64,000 nt of DNA from SIG440 sp045648175 (GTDB lineage Bacteria > Bacillota > Clostridia > Monoglobales > Monoglobaceae). Of this stretch, positions 53,487-63,082 are shown one piece after another; the first letter of the stretch is position 1, and every line of letters begins with the position of its first letter. The DNA lies in contig JAZRNN010000029.1 in NCBI GenBank assembly GCA_045648175.1, positions 1-64,000 on the forward strand. The letters run 5' to 3'. The notes under the pieces are model-generated. The model saw nothing but the letters and a program-made list of their open reading frames with translations. It searched no databases and was not told the DNA's origin. The position numbers and the translations under genes are program-made.

Positions 53487-55643
53487 ATGACTATTGCTGA
53501 AAAACTTGCACAAGAACTGAATTTAAAACAATGGCAGGCGGACAACACCGTTGCTTTGCTTGATGAAGGTAATACCATTCCGTTTATTTCCCGTTATCGT
53601 AAAGAGGCTACGGGAGAACTAAACGACGAGATTTTGCGTACCTTCTTTGACAGACTTACTTATCTTAGAAATATGGAGGAGAGAAAGGCGGATATCAAGA
53701 GAATAATTGAGGAGCAGGGAAAGCTTACCGAAGAGCTTGTGGCAGAAATTGATAAGGCTGAAAAACTTTCGGAGCTTGAAGATATTTACCGTCCTTACCG
53801 TCCCAAACGCAGAACCCGTGCAACAGTTGCTAAAGAAAAGGGACTGGAGCCTTTGGCAACAATTATATATATTCAAAATTCCAAGGCAAATTCGGTTGAA
53901 GAGTTGGCGGCGGAGTATGTTGATGCCGAAAAAGGCGTTGAGACGGTTGAGGATGCTTTACAGGGCGCAATGGATATTATCGCAGAAATAATCTCAGATA
54001 ATGCAGAACACCGCAAGGAAATTCGTGAAATTACTACAAAAACCGGATTTTTGCAATCAAAGGCAGCGACCGAGGAAGATTCTGTTTACCGTCTGTATTA
54101 TGATTTTACCGAACCGGTAACAAAAGCAGTCCCACATAGGGTTCTTGCTGTTGACCGCGGTGAAAATGAAAAATTTTTAACAGTTACCATAGCTTGTGAT
54201 GAGGAAAAAATACTAAAATACCTTAAAGATGCAGAAGTTACAGACACCAGCTCTGTTACTGCACATCTTGTTGAAACTGCGGCTGAGGACGCGTATAACA
54301 GACTTATTCAGCCAAGCATAGAGCGTGAAATTCGCAACGAGCTTACCGATATGGCTCAGGAGCAGGCGATGCAGGTATTCAAGGTAAACCTCAAAAATCT
54401 TCTTATGCAGGCGCCCATTCGTGATCAGGTTGTTCTGGGCCTTGACCCGGGCTATCGTACGGGCTGTAAGGTAGGCGTTGTAGACTCAACCGGCAAGGTG
54501 CTTGATACAGGGGTAATTTATATAACCCATTCAGATGCACAGAGAGAATCTGCAAAAACTCTTATTAAAAATCTTATCAAAAAGTACGGCATAACTCTTA
54601 TTTCAATAGGAAACGGAACGGCCTCAAAGGAAACCGAGATTTTTGCAGCAAACCTTATAAAAGAAATACCCGAATGCAAGACAAAATATATAATAACTAA
54701 TGAGGCGGGGGCGTCTGTTTATTCTGCGTCAAAGCTGGCGACAGAAGAATTCCCTGATTTTGATGTAACTCAGCGTAGTGCTATCTCTATTGCAAGACGT
54801 GTCCAGGACCCGCTTGCAGAACTTGTTAAAATTGAGCCAAAGGCAATTGGAGTAGGACAGTATCAGCATGATATGAATCAAAAGCGGCTTGGCGAAGTTC
54901 TTGGAGGTGTTGTTGAAGACTGTGTTAACAGTGTGGGTGTTGACCTGAACACTGCATCTGTTCCGCTTCTTCAATATGTATCGGGAATAAACTCTACAAT
55001 TGCTACCAATATTGTCAAATTCAGGGAAGAAGAGGGTGGTTTTACAAGCAGAGCACAGCTTAAAAAGGTTGGAAAGTTAGGACCTAAGGCTTTTCAGCAG
55101 TGCGCGGGCTTTTTGAGAATTGTAGGAGGGAAAAATGTCCTTGATAATACTGCGGTTCATCCCGAGGCTTATGATGCAGCAGAAAAATTGATTGAATATT
55201 TAGGATATACCCTGAAAGATGTTGAAAAAGGCCAGCTTGGCGATATCAAGACTCGTATGAAGGATAGAGATTTAACAGCACTTGCGGCAGAATTGGAGAT
55301 TGGCGTTCCAACGTTGCGTGATATAGTTGATGAAATAATCAAACCGGGACGTGACCCACGTGATTCGGTTGAACAGCCTCTTCTTCGTGAGGACGTTATG
55401 GGGATGGAGGATTTAAAACCGGATATGGTGCTTACGGGCACGGTAAGAAATGTAATTGATTTTGGTGCGTTTGTGGACATAGGTGTTCATCAGGATGGTC
55501 TTGTTCATATATCGCAGCTTTGCGACCGTTATGTTAAGCATCCTATGGATGTTGTGTCCATTGGTGACATTGTCAAGGTGAAGGTTCTTGAGGTTGATAT
55601 TCAGAAAAAGAGAATTTCTCTGACGATGAAAGGAATTGATTAG
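53487..55643 (+). CDS. tex: Tex family RNA-binding protein
   Basis: A 718-residue Tex/YqgF protein, a nucleic-acid binding factor related to Spt6 with a role in transcription. Visible are the N-terminal helical region with IPFISRYRKEATG (about 31-43), a YqgF/RNase H-like domain starting GLDPGYRTGCKVGVVD (about 317-332), helix-hairpin-helix motifs (about 495-560), and a C-terminal S1 domain (about 640-715) with GAFVDIGVHQDGLVHIS. The exact biological role in this organism cannot be read. It lies 17 bases after polC, and MATE follows after two bases. Confidence 0.95.
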   Translation: MTIAEKLAQELNLKQWQADNTVALLDEGNTIPFISRYRKEATGELNDEILRTFFDRLTYLRNMEERKADIKRIIEEQGKLTEELVAEIDKAEKLSELEDIYRPYRPKRRTRATVAKEKGLEPLATIIYIQNSKANSVEELAAEYVDAEKGVETVEDALQGAMDIIAEIISDNAEHRKEIREITTKTGFLQSKAATEEDSVYRLYYDFTEPVTKAVPHRVLAVDRGENEKFLTVTIACDEEKILKYLKDAEVTDTSSVTAHLVETAAEDAYNRLIQPSIEREIRNELTDMAQEQAMQVFKVNLKNLLMQAPIRDQVVLGLDPGYRTGCKVGVVDSTGKVLDTGVIYITHSDAQRESAKTLIKNLIKKYGITLISIGNGTASKETEIFAANLIKEIPECKTKYIITNEAGASVYSASKLATEEFPDFDVTQRSAISIARRVQDPLAELVKIEPKAIGVGQYQHDMNQKRLGEVLGGVVEDCVNSVGVDLNTASVPLLQYVSGINSTIATNIVKFREEEGGFTSRAQLKKVGKLGPKAFQQCAGFLRIVGGKNVLDNTAVHPEAYDAAEKLIEYLGYTLKDVEKGQLGDIKTRMKDRDLTALAAELEIGVPTLRDIVDEIIKPGRDPRDSVEQPLLREDVMGMEDLKPDMVLTGTVRNVIDFGAFVDIGVHQDGLVHISQLCDRYVKHPMDVVSIGDIVKVKVLEVDIQKKRISLTMKGID

Positions 55644-55645
55644 GA

Positions 55646-56980
55646 GTGAAATCGTTTTATAGAAGCTTTTTTCTGCTTTTGGTACCAATGGCGCTAAAGG
55701 AACTTGTGGCGGCACTTATTAATCTGCTTGATAGCGTAATGCTTGGTGGATTTGGGAAGGACGTTATTGCGGCAATAGGAATTGCCAATCAGTGGTATTT
55801 CTTTTTTGGGGTTCTTACTTTTGGCATCTGCGGCGGTGCAGGAGTGTTTGCGGCACAGTATTGGGGTGCAAATAATATAGGCAAGGTGCGTAAGGTTTTG
55901 GGAATAAATCTCCTTCTTGTGACGTTGGTTTCGACAGCATTTATTTTAGTCTCAGTTTGTGCACCTGAATTTATAATACGAATTTTTCGTAAAGATGTTG
56001 CGGTGGTAGACTATGGCGTGCGTTATCTCAGGATTGCTTGCTTTTCGTACCTTTTTTCGGGAATTACAGCAGCTTATGATATGAGTCTTTGCTGTAGCGA
56101 GAAGGCGAATATTCCGTTTATAGCAAGATTTGTAGGGCTTTTTGTAAATATCTTTATGAACTGGGTGCTTATATTTGGAAAGCTGGGATTACCTGAACTG
56201 GGTGTCGAAGGTGCGGCGATTGCAACAATCATTGCCCGAGCATCAGAACTTGGAATAATTTTATGCGTTGTTTATAAAAAGAAGCTTATTCAGGCAGCAA
56301 ACGTATTTGAACTTATTAAAATACCCAAGGGTATGATTGGCGGGTATTTTAAAGCGGCGCTGCCGGTTACTCTTAATGAAGGGGCTTGGGCGCTTGGAAC
56401 AATTGTTTACTCCTGGGTGTTTTCCCAGATAAGCACAGATGCAGTAGTGATTATAACCATAGTGCAGAATATTGAAAGGCTATTGCTTGTGTTCTTTCAT
56501 GGTGGCGGAAATGCTGCGGGAATTCTTGTTGGAAAACTTGTTGGTGCAGGAGAGAGCGAGCAGGCGTATTTGGTTTCTAAAAAACTATGCTTTATGAATA
56601 TGGCGTTTTCTTTGTGCATTTCTGTTGTGTTTGTTATAATAAGACCGCTTGTTTTGATTCCCTATAATATAACGCCGGAGATTTATTCTGAGGCTTTGAG
56701 GATTTTGTTTATGACTGCCATTATTATGAATGTTAAGGCTTTAACGTTTTTCTTTATAGTAGGAATATTCCGAAATGGCGGAGACACAAGGAGTGCCGCA
56801 ATTATAGATATTGTATCAATGTGGCTTGTGGGAGTTCCTTTGGCAATTATATCAGGTCTAGTCTTTAAGCTTCCTCTTGTGGTAATATATCTCTGTATGA
56901 TGGGAGAAGAAGTGATAAAGCTTGTGCTTTTAATCCCAAGATTTATTAGTAAGAAGTGGATAAAAAATTTAGTTAGATGA
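55646..56980 (+). CDS. MATE family efflux transporter
   Basis: A 444-residue multidrug/toxin extrusion type membrane protein with about twelve hydrophobic helices in two halves. The N-terminus SFFLLLVPMALKELVAALINLLDSVMLGGFG pattern (residues 5-35) and AAQYWGA (about 70) are typical of the family, as is the second-half start near residue 230. It starts with GTG 55646, two bases after the tex stop, within a TTAGGAGTG context, so it is translationally coupled. The substrate and coupling ion are unknown. It ends just before the first parS site. Confidence 0.92.
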   Translation: MKSFYRSFFLLLVPMALKELVAALINLLDSVMLGGFGKDVIAAIGIANQWYFFFGVLTFGICGGAGVFAAQYWGANNIGKVRKVLGINLLLVTLVSTAFILVSVCAPEFIIRIFRKDVAVVDYGVRYLRIACFSYLFSGITAAYDMSLCCSEKANIPFIARFVGLFVNIFMNWVLIFGKLGLPELGVEGAAIATIIARASELGIILCVVYKKKLIQAANVFELIKIPKGMIGGYFKAALPVTLNEGAWALGTIVYSWVFSQISTDAVVIITIVQNIERLLLVFFHGGGNAAGILVGKLVGAGESEQAYLVSKKLCFMNMAFSLCISVVFVIIRPLVLIPYNITPEIYSEALRILFMTAIIMNVKALTFFFIVGIFRNGGDTRSAAIIDIVSMWLVGVPLAIISGLVFKLPLVVIYLCMMGEEVIKLVLLIPRFISKKWIKNLVR

Positions 56981-56984
56981 CAAA

Positions 56985-57000
56985 TGTTTCACGTGAAACA
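56985..57000. promoter_or_regulatory. parS site 1
   Basis: The exact 16-bp palindrome TGTTTCACGTGAAACA, the consensus ParB/Spo0J loading site, four bases after the MATE stop. Confidence 0.95.
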
Positions 57001-57002
57001 TT

Positions 57003-57040
57003 GGGGCAACACGGTCTTTGTAAGTGGTTGCTCCTTTTTT
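57003..57040 (+). terminator. Terminator between MATE and parA
   Basis: GGGGCAAC (57003-57010) pairs with GTTGCTCC (57027-57034, one G-U pair), followed by six T. It lies between the two parS sites. Confidence 0.75.
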
Positions 57041-57074
57041 GTTTGAAAATATTGGTTCCCACACAGTGTAAAAA

Positions 57075-57090
57075 TGTTTCACGTGAAACA
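57075..57090. promoter_or_regulatory. parS site 2
   Basis: A second exact copy of the 16-bp palindrome, 90 bases after the first and 20 bases before the parA -35. ParB bound here could also repress the parAB promoter. Confidence 0.95.
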
Positions 57091-57109
57091 ATTTTTTTGT
57101 TATTATATA

Positions 57110-57138
57110 TTGTAATTTTTCGAAAAAAGTGGTAGAAT
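57110..57138 (+). promoter_or_regulatory. parAB promoter
   Basis: TTGTAA (57110-57115), a 17-base spacer and TAGAAT (57133-57138) with an extended TGG before it. Confidence 0.6.
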
Positions 57139-57167
57139 GAATATACATCATAAAAAGGGGGAGTACA

Positions 57168-57932
57168 ATGGGAAAGGTTATTGCAATTGCAAACCAAAAA
57201 GGCGGCGTTGGCAAGACTACAACTGCAGTTAATCTTAGCGCTTGTCTTGGGAAGCTGGGAAAAAAAACTCTGCTTATAGATATTGACCCGCAAGGCAATA
57301 CCACAAGTGGTATTGGTGTTGACCCAAGGACGGTAGAGGCTTCTGTGTATGACTGTATTATAAATGATGTGCCGATGAGCGAGATTTTAATTGATACGGG
57401 ATTTGATAATCTTTGGATATGTCCGTCAAATATTAATTTGGCAGGTGCGGAATTAGAGCTTGTTATGAAAGAAAATCGCGAGTATGTGCTGAAAAATTCA
57501 ATAAATGAAATAAAAAAAGACTTTGATTTTATATTTATTGACTGTCCGCCCTCGCTTGGTCTTATAACGTTGAATTCATTTTCGGCAGCGGATTCCATTC
57601 TTGTGCCTATTCAGTGTGAGTATTATGCGCTTGAAGGTTTAAGTCAATTGACAAATACAATAAAAATGGTAAAAAAAGGCCTGAATCCGGAGCTACAGAT
57701 GGAAGGCGTGTTGCTGACAATGTTTGATGCAAGAACAAATCTTTCAATCCAAGTAGTTGATGAAGTAAAGAAGTTCTTTCGCGATAAAGTGTACAGCACG
57801 ATAATTCCTCGAAATGTAAGACTTTCAGAGGCTCCCAGCTTTGGTATGCCAATTATCGAATATGATAAGCATTCCAAAGGAGCAGAATGCTATACCAATT
57901 TGGCAAAGGAACTTGTCGCACGCAATAAATAA
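57168..57932 (+). CDS. parA: Chromosome partitioning ATPase ParA/Soj
   Basis: A Walker-type ATPase that moves or orients origins together with ParB. The 254-residue size indicates the short Soj-like chromosomal type without an extra DNA-binding domain. The deviant Walker A is ANQKGGVGKTTT (about 6-17), with IDIDPQGNTTSG (about 39-50) and FIDCPPSLG (about 124-132). A GGGGGAG site precedes ATG 57168. It is directly downstream of two parS sites and 35 bases upstream of parB. Confidence 0.96.
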   Translation: MGKVIAIANQKGGVGKTTTAVNLSACLGKLGKKTLLIDIDPQGNTTSGIGVDPRTVEASVYDCIINDVPMSEILIDTGFDNLWICPSNINLAGAELELVMKENREYVLKNSINEIKKDFDFIFIDCPPSLGLITLNSFSAADSILVPIQCEYYALEGLSQLTNTIKMVKKGLNPELQMEGVLLTMFDARTNLSIQVVDEVKKFFRDKVYSTIIPRNVRLSEAPSFGMPIIEYDKHSKGAECYTNLAKELVARNK

Positions 57933-57967
57933 AAACATCCTTGCTTTAAAAAAAGGAGTGATATAAT

Positions 57968-58864
57968 ATGGCAGAAAAAAAGAAACCAACAAAAAAAGCT
58001 ATGGGCCGTGGGTTAGGTGCATTTTTTGATGATATTACAGAAAATATTGTGTCCGAAGAGCCCATAAAGAAGGCGAAAAGTGATGGTGTGAGGGTTTTCA
58101 AAATCAGAGATATTGAGCCTAATCCCGAACAGCCCCGAAAATACTTTGAAAAAGAAAAGCTGGAGGCTTTGGCAAATTCTATTAAGGAGCATGGCCTTAT
58201 TCAACCGATTGTAGTAAAGAGACAAAGCAACGGGATGTATCAAATCGTTGCCGGAGAGCGAAGATGGCGTGCGGCAAAGCTTGCCGGGCTGACAGAGGTG
58301 CCTTGTGTTGAGGGTGAGTATACCGAAAAGCAGGTTATGGAGCTTGCTCTGGTTGAAAATCTGCAACGTGAGGACCTTAATCCCATTGAAGAGGCAGAAG
58401 GTTATCGAAAATTAATTGATACTTTTGGTCTTACGCAGGAAGATGTGGCAGAACGTGTAGGAAGAAGTCGCAGTGCGATTGCTAATTCCTTAAGACTCAA
58501 CGGCCTTTCTGCGAAAATAAAGAAAATGGTAATTGTCGGCGACCTTACACAAGGTCACGCAAGGGCTCTTCTTTCAATCGAAAAGGAAGCTGACCGTATT
58601 GCTCTTGCTGAAAAAATTGTTGCAGATGGACTCAATGTTCGCCAAGTTGAAAAGCTGGTCGCAATGTTTGGCGTAGAAAAGATAAAACCAGCTGCGGTTG
58701 CCCCTGACAAAAATCTTGAAAAATATTTTAAGGATCTTGCTAGTGATATTTCCGGCAGACTTGGGGCCAAGGTGACCATCAAAAATGGAAAAAATAAAGG
58801 TAAAATCGAAATTGAATATTTTAGCAATGCCGAGCTCGAAGGGATAGTGGAAAAGTTAAAATAA
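57968..58864 (+). CDS. parB: Chromosome partitioning protein ParB/Spo0J
   Basis: A CTP-dependent clamp that loads at parS. The 298 residues show EPNPEQPRK (about 50-58), the CTPase motif GERRWRAAK (about 97-105), ENLQREDLNPIEEA (about 133-146), a helix-turn-helix (TQEDVAERVGRSRSAIAN, about 158-175), and a C-terminal dimerisation tail with a basic KNGKNKGK segment. AAAGGAGTG precedes ATG 57968. Cognate sites are present at 56985 and 57075. Confidence 0.96.
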   Translation: MAEKKKPTKKAMGRGLGAFFDDITENIVSEEPIKKAKSDGVRVFKIRDIEPNPEQPRKYFEKEKLEALANSIKEHGLIQPIVVKRQSNGMYQIVAGERRWRAAKLAGLTEVPCVEGEYTEKQVMELALVENLQREDLNPIEEAEGYRKLIDTFGLTQEDVAERVGRSRSAIANSLRLNGLSAKIKKMVIVGDLTQGHARALLSIEKEADRIALAEKIVADGLNVRQVEKLVAMFGVEKIKPAAVAPDKNLEKYFKDLASDISGRLGAKVTIKNGKNKGKIEIEYFSNAELEGIVEKLK

Positions 58865-59013
58865 GTAAATTTTTGTAAAAAAGTGGAAAAATGCCGCCTT
58901 TAAAATGTGTTCTTAAATTGCAAAATTGAGAATGAGCAATGAAGAGATATTAAAATTACACCAATTGGGGTTAAGGGGCAAAAATTTGCGTTTAAACGGC
59001 AAGGGGGTTAAAA

Positions 59014-59424
59014 ATGAAAAAGAACAATAAGCGTATTTTCTTGTTTAATATAGTTTTGCTTGTTTGTGTATCTTTATTTGTAATTACCGGATGCACACCC
59101 CACAAAAAAACAGATGACAATGAAATCTCTTATAAAAATATGTTTGAGGAAAATCAGCAGGCTTTAAAATTTCTTGAAGAAGAAAACGCAGAGCTTAAAG
59201 AGGAAAATAATTTGTTGCAAACAAAACTTGCACAGGCATTGTCAGAGAAGTCGGATATTACAACACACAATCAAGCGTTAGCGGACTTGATTGATATTTA
59301 TGAACTGTACAAATTCGGAAATAAGGATGAGGCCTCAAAAAATTTTAAAAAAATCGAGCCTATGGGATTTGATGATGCGACCTTGGCTTACTATAAAATC
59401 TTAAAAGACATTTTAGAAAAATAA
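59014..59424 (+). CDS. Small predicted lipoprotein (136 aa)
   Basis: A basic N-terminus, a hydrophobic run and the lipobox VITGC (Cys27) mark it as an exported lipoprotein anchored on the outer face of the membrane. Residues about 45-80 form a Glu/Lys/Leu heptad coiled coil (EENAELKEENNLLQ). The rest is helical and polar, without a recognised domain. It starts at ATG 59014 behind AAGGGGG. It sits between parB and serS; no functional link to either is evident. Confidence 0.75.
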   Translation: MKKNNKRIFLFNIVLLVCVSLFVITGCTPHKKTDDNEISYKNMFEENQQALKFLEEENAELKEENNLLQTKLAQALSEKSDITTHNQALADLIDIYELYKFGNKDEASKNFKKIEPMGFDDATLAYYKILKDILEK

Positions 59425-59476
59425 AGAAGCAAATAATTGAAAAATTTAGCCAGATCGGCAGAATGGAGAAATTCAA

Positions 59477-60760
59477 ATGATAGACATTAAAATTTTAAGA
59501 AACGAACCCGAAAAACTTATTGAAGCACTTAAGCGTAGAAAAGAAGACAGAATTGATATTGACCATCTTCTTGAGCTTGACAAGCAGCGCAGAGAAATGG
59601 TTTTCAATGTTGAACAGATGAAAAGCAAGCAGAATACCATTTCCAAACAAATTCCTCAGTTGAAAAAAGAGGGCAAGGATACTGCGCCTATTTTTGCTGA
59701 AATGAAGGTTTTATCGGATGACATTAAGAAAATTGATGATCAGGTAAGGGAAATTGATGAAGAAATTGAAAAGATTATGTACACGATCCCCAATATTGCA
59801 AACCCAACTGTTCCCGAGGGTGACACTGATGAAGATAATATTGAGATAAGAAGATTTATGGAGCCTACCAAGTTTGATTTTGAACCAAAGGCGCATTGGG
59901 ATTTAGGTGAAGATTTGGGCATTCTTGACCCTGCAACAGCGGCAAAGATTACTGGTGCAAGATTTACTGTATATCACGGGGCAGGGGCACAGCTTGAAAG
60001 AGCGGTTATTAACTTCTATCTTGATACACATACCAACCAAAATGGATATAAAGAAATTTTCCCACCCTATATGGTACACCGCAACAGTATGGTAGGGACT
60101 GGACAGCTTCCAAAGTTTGAAGAAGATGCATTCAAAGTTGCAAACACCGACTATTTCCTTGTTCCTACAGCCGAGGTTCCTGTAACAAATATGCACAGGG
60201 ATGAAATTCTTGACGGCAGCAAATTGCCCATTAAATATTGTGCGTACACTGCGTGCTTCAGAGCAGAGGCAGGAAGCGCCGGTAGAGACACCCGAGGTCT
60301 TATTCGTCAGCATCAGTTCAACAAGGTTGAGCTTGTTAAATTTGCTAATCCCGAAAATTCATATGAAGAGCTTGAAAGCTTAGTTAACGATGCAGAATCA
60401 GTTCTTAAGCTTCTTAAACTTCCATACCGTGTGGTTAAGATTTGTATTGGTGACCTTGGATTTACTGCAGCAATGAAGTATGATATTGAAGTTTGGATGC
60501 CAAGTTACAACAGATTCGTTGAAATTTCTTCTTGCAGTAACTTTGAAGATTTCCAGGCAAGACGTGCAAATATCAAGTTTAAAAACAGCGTAAAGGATAA
60601 GGCTCAGCTTGTTCATACGCTTAATGGTTCGGGTGTTGCAATCGGCAGAACAGTTGCGGCAATCCTTGAAAACTATCAGAATGCAGACGGAAGTATTACT
60701 GTTCCTGAGGTTTTGAGACCGTATATGGGAGGCAAGGAAACCATCTTTCCCGAAAAATAA
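59477..60760 (+). CDS. serS: Seryl-tRNA synthetase
   Basis: A class II synthetase charging tRNA-Ser. The 427 residues have the N-terminal long coiled-coil arm (about 30-100) that contacts the tRNA, motif 2 ACFRAEAGSAGRDTRGLIRQHQF (starting near residue 258), and motif 3 region NGSGVAIGRTVAAILENYQ (about 378-396). It starts at ATG 59477 behind AGAATGGAGA, an unremarkable site. No T-box leader is present in the short 52-base gap before it. Confidence 0.97.
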   Translation: MIDIKILRNEPEKLIEALKRRKEDRIDIDHLLELDKQRREMVFNVEQMKSKQNTISKQIPQLKKEGKDTAPIFAEMKVLSDDIKKIDDQVREIDEEIEKIMYTIPNIANPTVPEGDTDEDNIEIRRFMEPTKFDFEPKAHWDLGEDLGILDPATAAKITGARFTVYHGAGAQLERAVINFYLDTHTNQNGYKEIFPPYMVHRNSMVGTGQLPKFEEDAFKVANTDYFLVPTAEVPVTNMHRDEILDGSKLPIKYCAYTACFRAEAGSAGRDTRGLIRQHQFNKVELVKFANPENSYEELESLVNDAESVLKLLKLPYRVVKICIGDLGFTAAMKYDIEVWMPSYNRFVEISSCSNFEDFQARRANIKFKNSVKDKAQLVHTLNGSGVAIGRTVAAILENYQNADGSITVPEVLRPYMGGKETIFPEK

Positions 60761-60773
60761 TTAATTCAAACAT

Positions 60774-60807
60774 ATAAAAAGCGAACACATTTGTGTTCGC
60801 TTTTTAT
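60774..60807. terminator. Bidirectional terminator between serS and the pdxK-like gene
   Basis: A near-perfect palindrome with stem ATAAAAAGCGAACACA and its complement, flanked by A and T runs. It serves both converging genes. Confidence 0.9.
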
Positions 60808-60827
60808 ATGGCAAAAATCAAAGTATG

Positions 60828-61697
60828 TTAAAGATTTTTGTTAAAAAACTTTGCCATAATGGGTTCAAAAATTGAACCATGTTCAATTTTAATATCGGGG
60901 TATTTCATAGTTTCCGCAATTGCTTCCTTGATAAAATCAACAGCCAGGGTTGATGCTTCATGCATTGATTTACCCTGCAAAAGACCGCCAGTAAGAACTG
61001 CTGCAAAAATATCTCCTGTTCCGTGAAAAGGACGGTTGACATATCCACAGTCTAAAAAGGCAATTTTGTTTATGGTTTTATCAAGTACACAGGTGCACAT
61101 TTTATCTGCAGCGGTCATAACAGAGGTTATAGCAATTTTTTGAGGACCAAGCTCCGATAAAGCGTAAAGAATTTCTGTAATTTCATCTTCTGTCACGGGG
61201 CGCTTGGGGTATTTTTTGCCTAGCAGTAAGCAGGCCTCGGTGAGGTTTGGGGTAATTACATCAGCAAGACCCACAAAATTTTTCATTGAAGTAAGAAGGT
61301 CGTTCATTCTATCATAATAAACGGTTTCTGCTTCGGACAAGTCGTTATCACCAAGAACTGGGTCAATGATGGTGATGAACCCCGGCTTTTTTTGTGTCTT
61401 AATAAAATCCGTGAGAATTTCAATCTGACGGGGACTGCCTAGATAACCTGTGCAGATGCCGTTAAAAGAAATGCCTAAATCCTGCCAGTGATTAAGAATT
61501 TTTGGCATTTCATCGGTTAAATCGCAAAATGTATAATTCTCAAAATGATATGTATGTGTAGAAAGAACTGCTGTAGGCAAAGGACAAACCTCCGCACCCA
61601 TTGCAGAAAGTATGGGAATTGCTTCGGTCAAGGAAACCCGACAAAACCCTGAAAGGTCATTAACTGCAACAACACGGGGTATGTAATTTGGTATCAT
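60828..61697 (-). CDS. Pyridoxal/pyridoxamine kinase (PdxY/PdxK type)
   Basis: A 289-residue ribokinase-like kinase phosphorylating B6 vitamers. Features are the start PRVVAVNDLSGFCRVSLT (8-25), PTAVLSTHT with substrate contacts (about 41-49), IIDPVLGDN (about 113-121), DVITPNLTEA (about 147-156), and the catalytic GTGDIFAAVLTGGLLQG (about 234-250). The segment SGFCRVSLT suits the pyridoxamine kinase branch of Firmicutes. It is transcribed toward serS. Confidence 0.9.
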   Translation of the reverse strand: MIPNYIPRVVAVNDLSGFCRVSLTEAIPILSAMGAEVCPLPTAVLSTHTYHFENYTFCDLTDEMPKILNHWQDLGISFNGICTGYLGSPRQIEILTDFIKTQKKPGFITIIDPVLGDNDLSEAETVYYDRMNDLLTSMKNFVGLADVITPNLTEACLLLGKKYPKRPVTEDEITEILYALSELGPQKIAITSVMTAADKMCTCVLDKTINKIAFLDCGYVNRPFHGTGDIFAAVLTGGLLQGKSMHEASTLAVDFIKEAIAETMKYPDIKIEHGSIFEPIMAKFFNKNL

Positions 61698-61741
61698 AAT
61701 AGCATCTCCTTTGTTTGAACATTGTTCAATTTAATAGTGTG

Positions 61742-62449
61742 TTACGGAACTAAAAGTTTCATCTCATCTTCAGTAAGCTCCCGTACAGCCCCTAATGGTA
61801 AAGATTCATCCAGGTGTAGGTTGTTCATTTTGGTGCGTTTAAGATAAAGAACTTTATTATCAATAGCTTCAAACATTCGTTTTACCTGATGGAATTTACC
61901 TTCGTTTATTACAATCTCTGCAAAATACGGCTCTGTCGGTGAAAGACTTTTTAATATTGCGGGCATAGTTTTATAGCCATCATCCAATGTTACGCCGTCG
62001 GAAAATTTTAAAATATCTGAGTCTGTTACAGGTTTTTCAATCTGTGCTACATAGGTTTTGGGAATATGTTTCTTGGGTGCAAGCAATCTGTGAGTCAGGT
62101 CGCCGTCATTGGTAAGAAGCAAAAAACCTTCGGTATCAATATCAAGTCTGCCTACGGGAAAGGGCTCAAAATGTAAATATTCCTCGGGAATAAGGTCCAT
62201 AACGGTTGGGGTTTTTCCGTCACGGGTGGCTGAAATATAGCCTTGCGGTTTGTTGAGCATAAGATAGATGAAGCGTCGGTAGACGACTTCTTTTCCCGAA
62301 AGAGTAACTATATCGCAATCAATATTAAGGTGAATATCTGGTTTTGTTATAGGTTTTCCACCTATAGCAACCGTACCTGAACGGATTAATTTTTTCACTT
62401 CTGTTCGGGTGCCTACACCGCATTCTGCTAGAAATCTGTCAAGCCGCAT
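61742..62449 (-). CDS. Pseudouridine synthase, RsuA family
   Basis: A 235-residue RNA modification enzyme. It has an N-terminal S4 RNA-binding domain (about 1-50, MRLDRFLAECGVGTR), then the catalytic domain with GRLDIDTEGFLLLTNDG (about 101-117; Asp is catalytic) and GKFHQVKRMFEA (about 185-196). This is the family of RsuA (16S pseudouridine 516) and YtzG/YtzF-like enzymes; the exact target site cannot be told. It lies 44 bases upstream of the kinase gene in the same direction. Confidence 0.92.
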   Translation of the reverse strand: MRLDRFLAECGVGTRTEVKKLIRSGTVAIGGKPITKPDIHLNIDCDIVTLSGKEVVYRRFIYLMLNKPQGYISATRDGKTPTVMDLIPEEYLHFEPFPVGRLDIDTEGFLLLTNDGDLTHRLLAPKKHIPKTYVAQIEKPVTDSDILKFSDGVTLDDGYKTMPAILKSLSPTEPYFAEIVINEGKFHQVKRMFEAIDNKVLYLKRTKMNNLHLDESLPLGAVRELTEDEMKLLVP

Positions 62450-62528
62450 AAAACATTACCTCTTGAATATATTTTCTAAAAATAACATATATTAGTAAAG
62501 AGCGTTTGTGCCAAGAGGAGGTAAAAAA

Positions 62529-62975
62529 TTGAGAATAATACAGTCAGCAAAAAAATACCGATATATTATTGCAACCCTTGCTTTTGCAAGTATACTCCTG
62601 ATAATAATTGTAGGTCTTTTCAGCATCGACAATGCCACAAACGAGATGATTGTTGATTATATTGAAGGTTTGGGGTGGGAAATTGAACCCACGCCAAAAG
62701 AAATTACTCACCTAACACTCCCTGAAAGCTTTGATGTGGTTTACGAAACATATAATGCAGTCCAAAAGCATTCGGGATTTAATTTTGAGGAATTCAAAGG
62801 CAAAAACGTAACTCGATACACCTATCTTGTTCTTAACCACAAGGAGTCCGAAAAATCACGGGTTGTGGCGGGAGTCTTTGTTTATGATGACACAATTATT
62901 GCCGGGGATATTTCCTCAACGGATATGAACGGATTTATGCACGCCATAACCGAAACATCAAATATCAGGCAATAA
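62529..62975 (+). CDS. DUF4830-like membrane-anchored protein
   Basis: A 148-residue protein with one N-terminal membrane helix (about 13-33) and an extracytoplasmic domain beginning MIVDYIEGLGWEIEPTP. That pattern fits DUF4830, a family found in Clostridia with no known function. The start is TTG 62529, eight bases after AGGAGG (62515-62520); a GTG at 62508 lies before that site and is unlikely. The gene is divergent from the rsuA-like gene. Confidence 0.75.
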   Translation: MRIIQSAKKYRYIIATLAFASILLIIIVGLFSIDNATNEMIVDYIEGLGWEIEPTPKEITHLTLPESFDVVYETYNAVQKHSGFNFEEFKGKNVTRYTYLVLNHKESEKSRVVAGVFVYDDTIIAGDISSTDMNGFMHAITETSNIRQ

Positions 62976-63029
62976 ACCCTTGCATATTAAAAGTATATCA
63001 CAAAAAATCCGGTTTGACTATAGTTTTAC

Positions 63030-63058
63030 TTGACTTTTTTTGATGCAGAGAGTAAAAT
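63030..63058 (+). promoter_or_regulatory. Promoter of the metY-type gene
   Basis: TTGACT (63030-63035), a 17-base spacer and TAAAAT (63053-63058), 25 bases before the start codon. No SAM riboswitch or T-box fits in this 107-base gap. Confidence 0.75.
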
Positions 63059-63082
63059 AAGTTAAAAAAGGAGGAGTTACCA

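Noticed and set aside
63000..63082. SAM riboswitch before the metY-type gene
   Set aside because: The space between the mapped promoter and the start codon is about 25 bases, too short for any known SAM riboswitch.
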